NCBI GenBank assembly: GCA_028293305.1
Contig: JAQGPD010000312.1
Span: 1-17,402 of the forward strand
DNA length: 17,402 bases
From: Verrucomicrobiales bacterium
GTDB lineage: Bacteria > Verrucomicrobiota > Verrucomicrobiia > Verrucomicrobiales > V1-33
Direction: 5' to 3'
The notes under the pieces are model-generated. The model had not been told where the DNA came from, searched no databases, and saw only the letters and a list, made by a program, of their open reading frames with translations. Shown piece by piece: positions 15,651 to 17,402 of the stretch; within the stretch, counting starts at the first letter, position 1; every line of letters starts with the position of its first letter. The translations under genes and the position numbers were made by a program.

Positions 15651-17003
15651 ATGTCCCGTAAATTCCTAGCCCCGGCCCTGCTTCCATTCCTCTCTCCGTT
15701 CGCCATGGCCGCCGGCGATTTCACCACCACCGCCATTACCGGGGATGCGGATTCCGGAATCAGCGCTGACAAGGCCTACACAGTGGCAGTCGATGTCTTC
15801 GGCACCGGAAACGTGAGGATCAATGACGCCGTCTTCACCGGCAGCGGCGGCGGTGGCAATCCCGGCACCAACGCTTACGCGACCAGCGGTTTGAACAATG
15901 GCTTCACCGGATTTGCGAATCCGGTCAGCGGCAACACCGGCGCGATGATTTCGAATTTCCTCTATAATGGAAATCCCGCCACCTACACACTCAACAACCT
16001 GCGCGTCGGTGAAACCTACACCACCACCTTTTTCAACGCAGCCTTCGGAGGACCGGGGGGACGAATCCACAACGTCACCACCTCCGACGGCGGGGTCCTG
16101 AACAACTACGACCAAAACGGCCAGCCCGGCAGCACACTGAAATACACCTTCACCGCCGCCTCCAACTCGCTGACTTTCAGCATGACACCGGCGGTGCCGG
16201 CGGATACCTGGCACCATTACGCCTTCAGCAATGAGGTCGTTAAGCAAAAAGCGCTGCTTACCGATAATTTCTACGCGCCCGTCAATCCCGACACTAACAA
16301 CCTCAACTTCAATCTCGCCGCACGTCAGGGCGGGCTGCTCACCGCCGGTGGAGCCACCATCCCGTGGGTGGGATCCGGAAACACCCAGGTGGGCAACGCG
16401 ACCGGCGGCATTGATGGAGGAAACTACCTCCTGAGCGCCTTCGGGGCCACCAGTGCGCTTGATAAAAATTTCAACGGCTCCTCCTCCGCGGGCGGTATTT
16501 CCGTCTCCTTCGACCTCGCTCCCAACTCTGTCGCCAACGGGGACGCGACCGTGTGGGAATCCATCAACATCGGTCAGTCCAGCGCCGATAAAAATGGCGT
16601 CGTGAATGGAGGGCACAGCCATTTCGGCATTCTCTTCCGCGGCAATGGTCTCCTCCAGGCCTTCGATGGCAACGTGGTTCTCACTCCTGGCGAGCCCCTC
16701 TGGAGCGCCGGAGCGCAAACCAACGGCCTTACCCGAATTGAGTTGTTGGCGACCGATCCCACGGACGGCAACCCCTTCGACGGCATTGGGCAAACCGACA
16801 TCTCGGTCTTCAGTGGCGGCGTGCTGGCCTACTCCTTTTCCAAGACCGGTGGTGGATACGCTGATAACTACCTGAACTTCTCCGCCGCCCACATTGGAGG
16901 AGTGGACAACCTCATGGTCGCCCAAATGGTGCCCGAACCCACCGGAGCCGCCCTCCTGGCCCTCAGCGGCAGCCTCCTCCTTCGCCGCCGCCGCCGGGCC
17001 TGA
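15651..17003 (+). CDS. PEP-CTERM sorting-domain secreted protein
   Basis: 450 aa. Signal peptide 'MSRKFLAPALLPFLSPFAMA', cleaved before 'AGDF'. The C-terminus is a classic PEP-CTERM tail: 'VPEP' at 427-430, hydrophobic 'TGAALLALSGSLLL', then five Arg and Ala. In PEP-CTERM systems an exosortase (EpsH/XrtA type) cleaves the tail and the protein is delivered to the surface or the extracellular matrix. No exosortase gene is in this window. The body seems to hold two beta-sandwich domains. The first (~22-195) has 'YTLNNLRVGETYTTTFFNA' and ends near 'WHHYAFSNEVV'. The second (~200-425) is LamG/concanavalin-like ('LLTDNFYAP', 'GNYLLSAFGA', 'GGHSHFGILFRGNGLLQAFDG'), suggesting glycan binding. No catalytic residues were identified. 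The ATG at 15651 has no Shine-Dalgarno. The open minus-strand frame across it is a shadow. Confidence 0.9.
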   Translation: MSRKFLAPALLPFLSPFAMAAGDFTTTAITGDADSGISADKAYTVAVDVFGTGNVRINDAVFTGSGGGGNPGTNAYATSGLNNGFTGFANPVSGNTGAMISNFLYNGNPATYTLNNLRVGETYTTTFFNAAFGGPGGRIHNVTTSDGGVLNNYDQNGQPGSTLKYTFTAASNSLTFSMTPAVPADTWHHYAFSNEVVKQKALLTDNFYAPVNPDTNNLNFNLAARQGGLLTAGGATIPWVGSGNTQVGNATGGIDGGNYLLSAFGATSALDKNFNGSSSAGGISVSFDLAPNSVANGDATVWESINIGQSSADKNGVVNGGHSHFGILFRGNGLLQAFDGNVVLTPGEPLWSAGAQTNGLTRIELLATDPTDGNPFDGIGQTDISVFSGGVLAYSFSKTGGGYADNYLNFSAAHIGGVDNLMVAQMVPEPTGAALLALSGSLLLRRRRRA

Positions 17004-17206
17004 AATCAAACCCCATCGCAAAGGCAGGTTATCGACGCCTGCGGACTGCCGGTTCTTCCAAACGGGACTGACCGGCCGCTGCATCATTGCGTGCAAATAT
17101 GGAAAGGCATCCCAGGGGAATGCAGGCATACTCCCGATCCTTTTCATCGCATTGGTGCTGCATTCCGGGCTTTGGAAGGGATTCAATGCTTTGAAAGGCC
17201 TTGGCG
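17004..17206. other. Intergenic region after the PEP-CTERM gene
   Basis: 203 nt. A weak stem (GCAGG at 17024-17028 and CCTGC at 17038-17042, extendable with a bulge to CGCA/TGCG) lies just past the stop; no T-tract follows. The rest (~17090-17206) is open on both strands, with no recognised protein and no clear promoter. Confidence 0.3.
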
Positions 17207-17402
17207 ATGAAATGTCCATTTAGATTTGGATATTCTCTCATGCCACTTCAACCGGATCGTTGGATCGGAATTTTGGCAGGCAAGTGTCTGGCGAAAGGTG
17301 GCGGAAAGACCAAAGACACTGTGAGTTGGAGCAATTTAAATCATCATGTGTCCACCATGCCCGCGGTTATTCAGGCCCTCAGAGCCGGAATCGTTAAACT
17401 TC
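17207..17402 (+). CDS. Possible hypothetical gene, 5' part only (runs off the window)
   Basis: A frame opens at the ATG at 17207 and stays open for 65 codons to the window end. An in-frame TGA lies upstream at 17192-17194. AAAGG about 8 nt before the ATG is one of the few Shine-Dalgarno-like sequences in the window. A second in-frame ATG is at 17240. The product begins 'MKCPFRFGYSLMPLQPDRW', continues through a Gly/Lys-rich 'GKCLAKGGGKTK' and reaches 'MPAVIQALRAGIVKL'. I do not recognise a family. The length is too short to exclude chance. Confidence 0.35.
   Translation, partial: MKCPFRFGYSLMPLQPDRWIGILAGKCLAKGGGKTKDTVSWSNLNHHVSTMPAVIQALRAGIVKL

Noticed and set aside
15666..17219. 517-codon minus-strand frame opposite the PEP-CTERM gene
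   Set aside because: The plus frame has a signal peptide and a PEP-CTERM tail; the antisense product is low-complexity Gly/Val/Glu without motifs.

Overview
The window reads as a chromosomal segment of a Verrucomicrobiota-like bacterium, probably close to Verrucomicrobiales. This is inferred from gene types, not from a marker gene. The clues are a PEP-CTERM secreted protein ending in a Pro-Glu-Pro/hydrophobic/poly-Arg tail, a secreted protein with an SLA1-like 'FTSTDGRKLEGEIV' module, a large secreted amidase with a C-terminal 'DGFSNLLEYTVGSNP' module, high GC, and almost no Shine-Dalgarno sequences. No rRNA, tRNA, complete mobile element or CRISPR array was found.

Layout. 1-570: five tandem ~115-bp units, each carrying a long imperfect inverted repeat. 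688-4907 (minus strand): a nucleotide-metabolism run transcribed purD > pyrR > pyrB > serS. pyrR and pyrB overlap by 4 nt, purD and pyrR are 7 nt apart, and serS follows after a 179-nt gap filled with short tandem repeats. 5111-8101 (plus): a large secreted amidase-type cell-wall hydrolase. 8130-8891 (minus): a small secreted SLA1-like protein, convergent with it. 9047-9769 (plus): a YebC/TACO1-family protein, convergent with zero spacing to an MFS transporter of the anion:cation symporter type (9770-11074, minus). 11075-11681: a gene-poor stretch with decayed-looking sequence and inverted repeats. 11682-14618 (minus): a full-length RapA/HepA-like protein that has lost most helicase motifs. 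14876-15430 (minus): an MTH1-like Nudix hydrolase. 15651-17003 (plus): a PEP-CTERM protein. 17207 to the end: a possible partial gene.

How the genes relate. purD, pyrR and pyrB couple purine and pyrimidine synthesis; PyrR is both a likely regulator and a uracil phosphoribosyltransferase. The amidase, the SLA1-like protein and the PEP-CTERM protein are exported. The remaining genes are housekeeping or solitary and do not form one pathway.

Most notable: (1) the RapA homologue keeps the Walker A lysine and both end domains but lacks the DEAH box, the TAT motif and the lobe-2 arginine motifs, suggesting a non-motor RapA; (2) the heptamer CCTGACA/TGTCAGG occurs 16 times by hand count, about seven times chance, in several reading frames; (3) the hairpin-bearing tandem array at the left edge. 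No complete, clearly new multi-gene system is visible.
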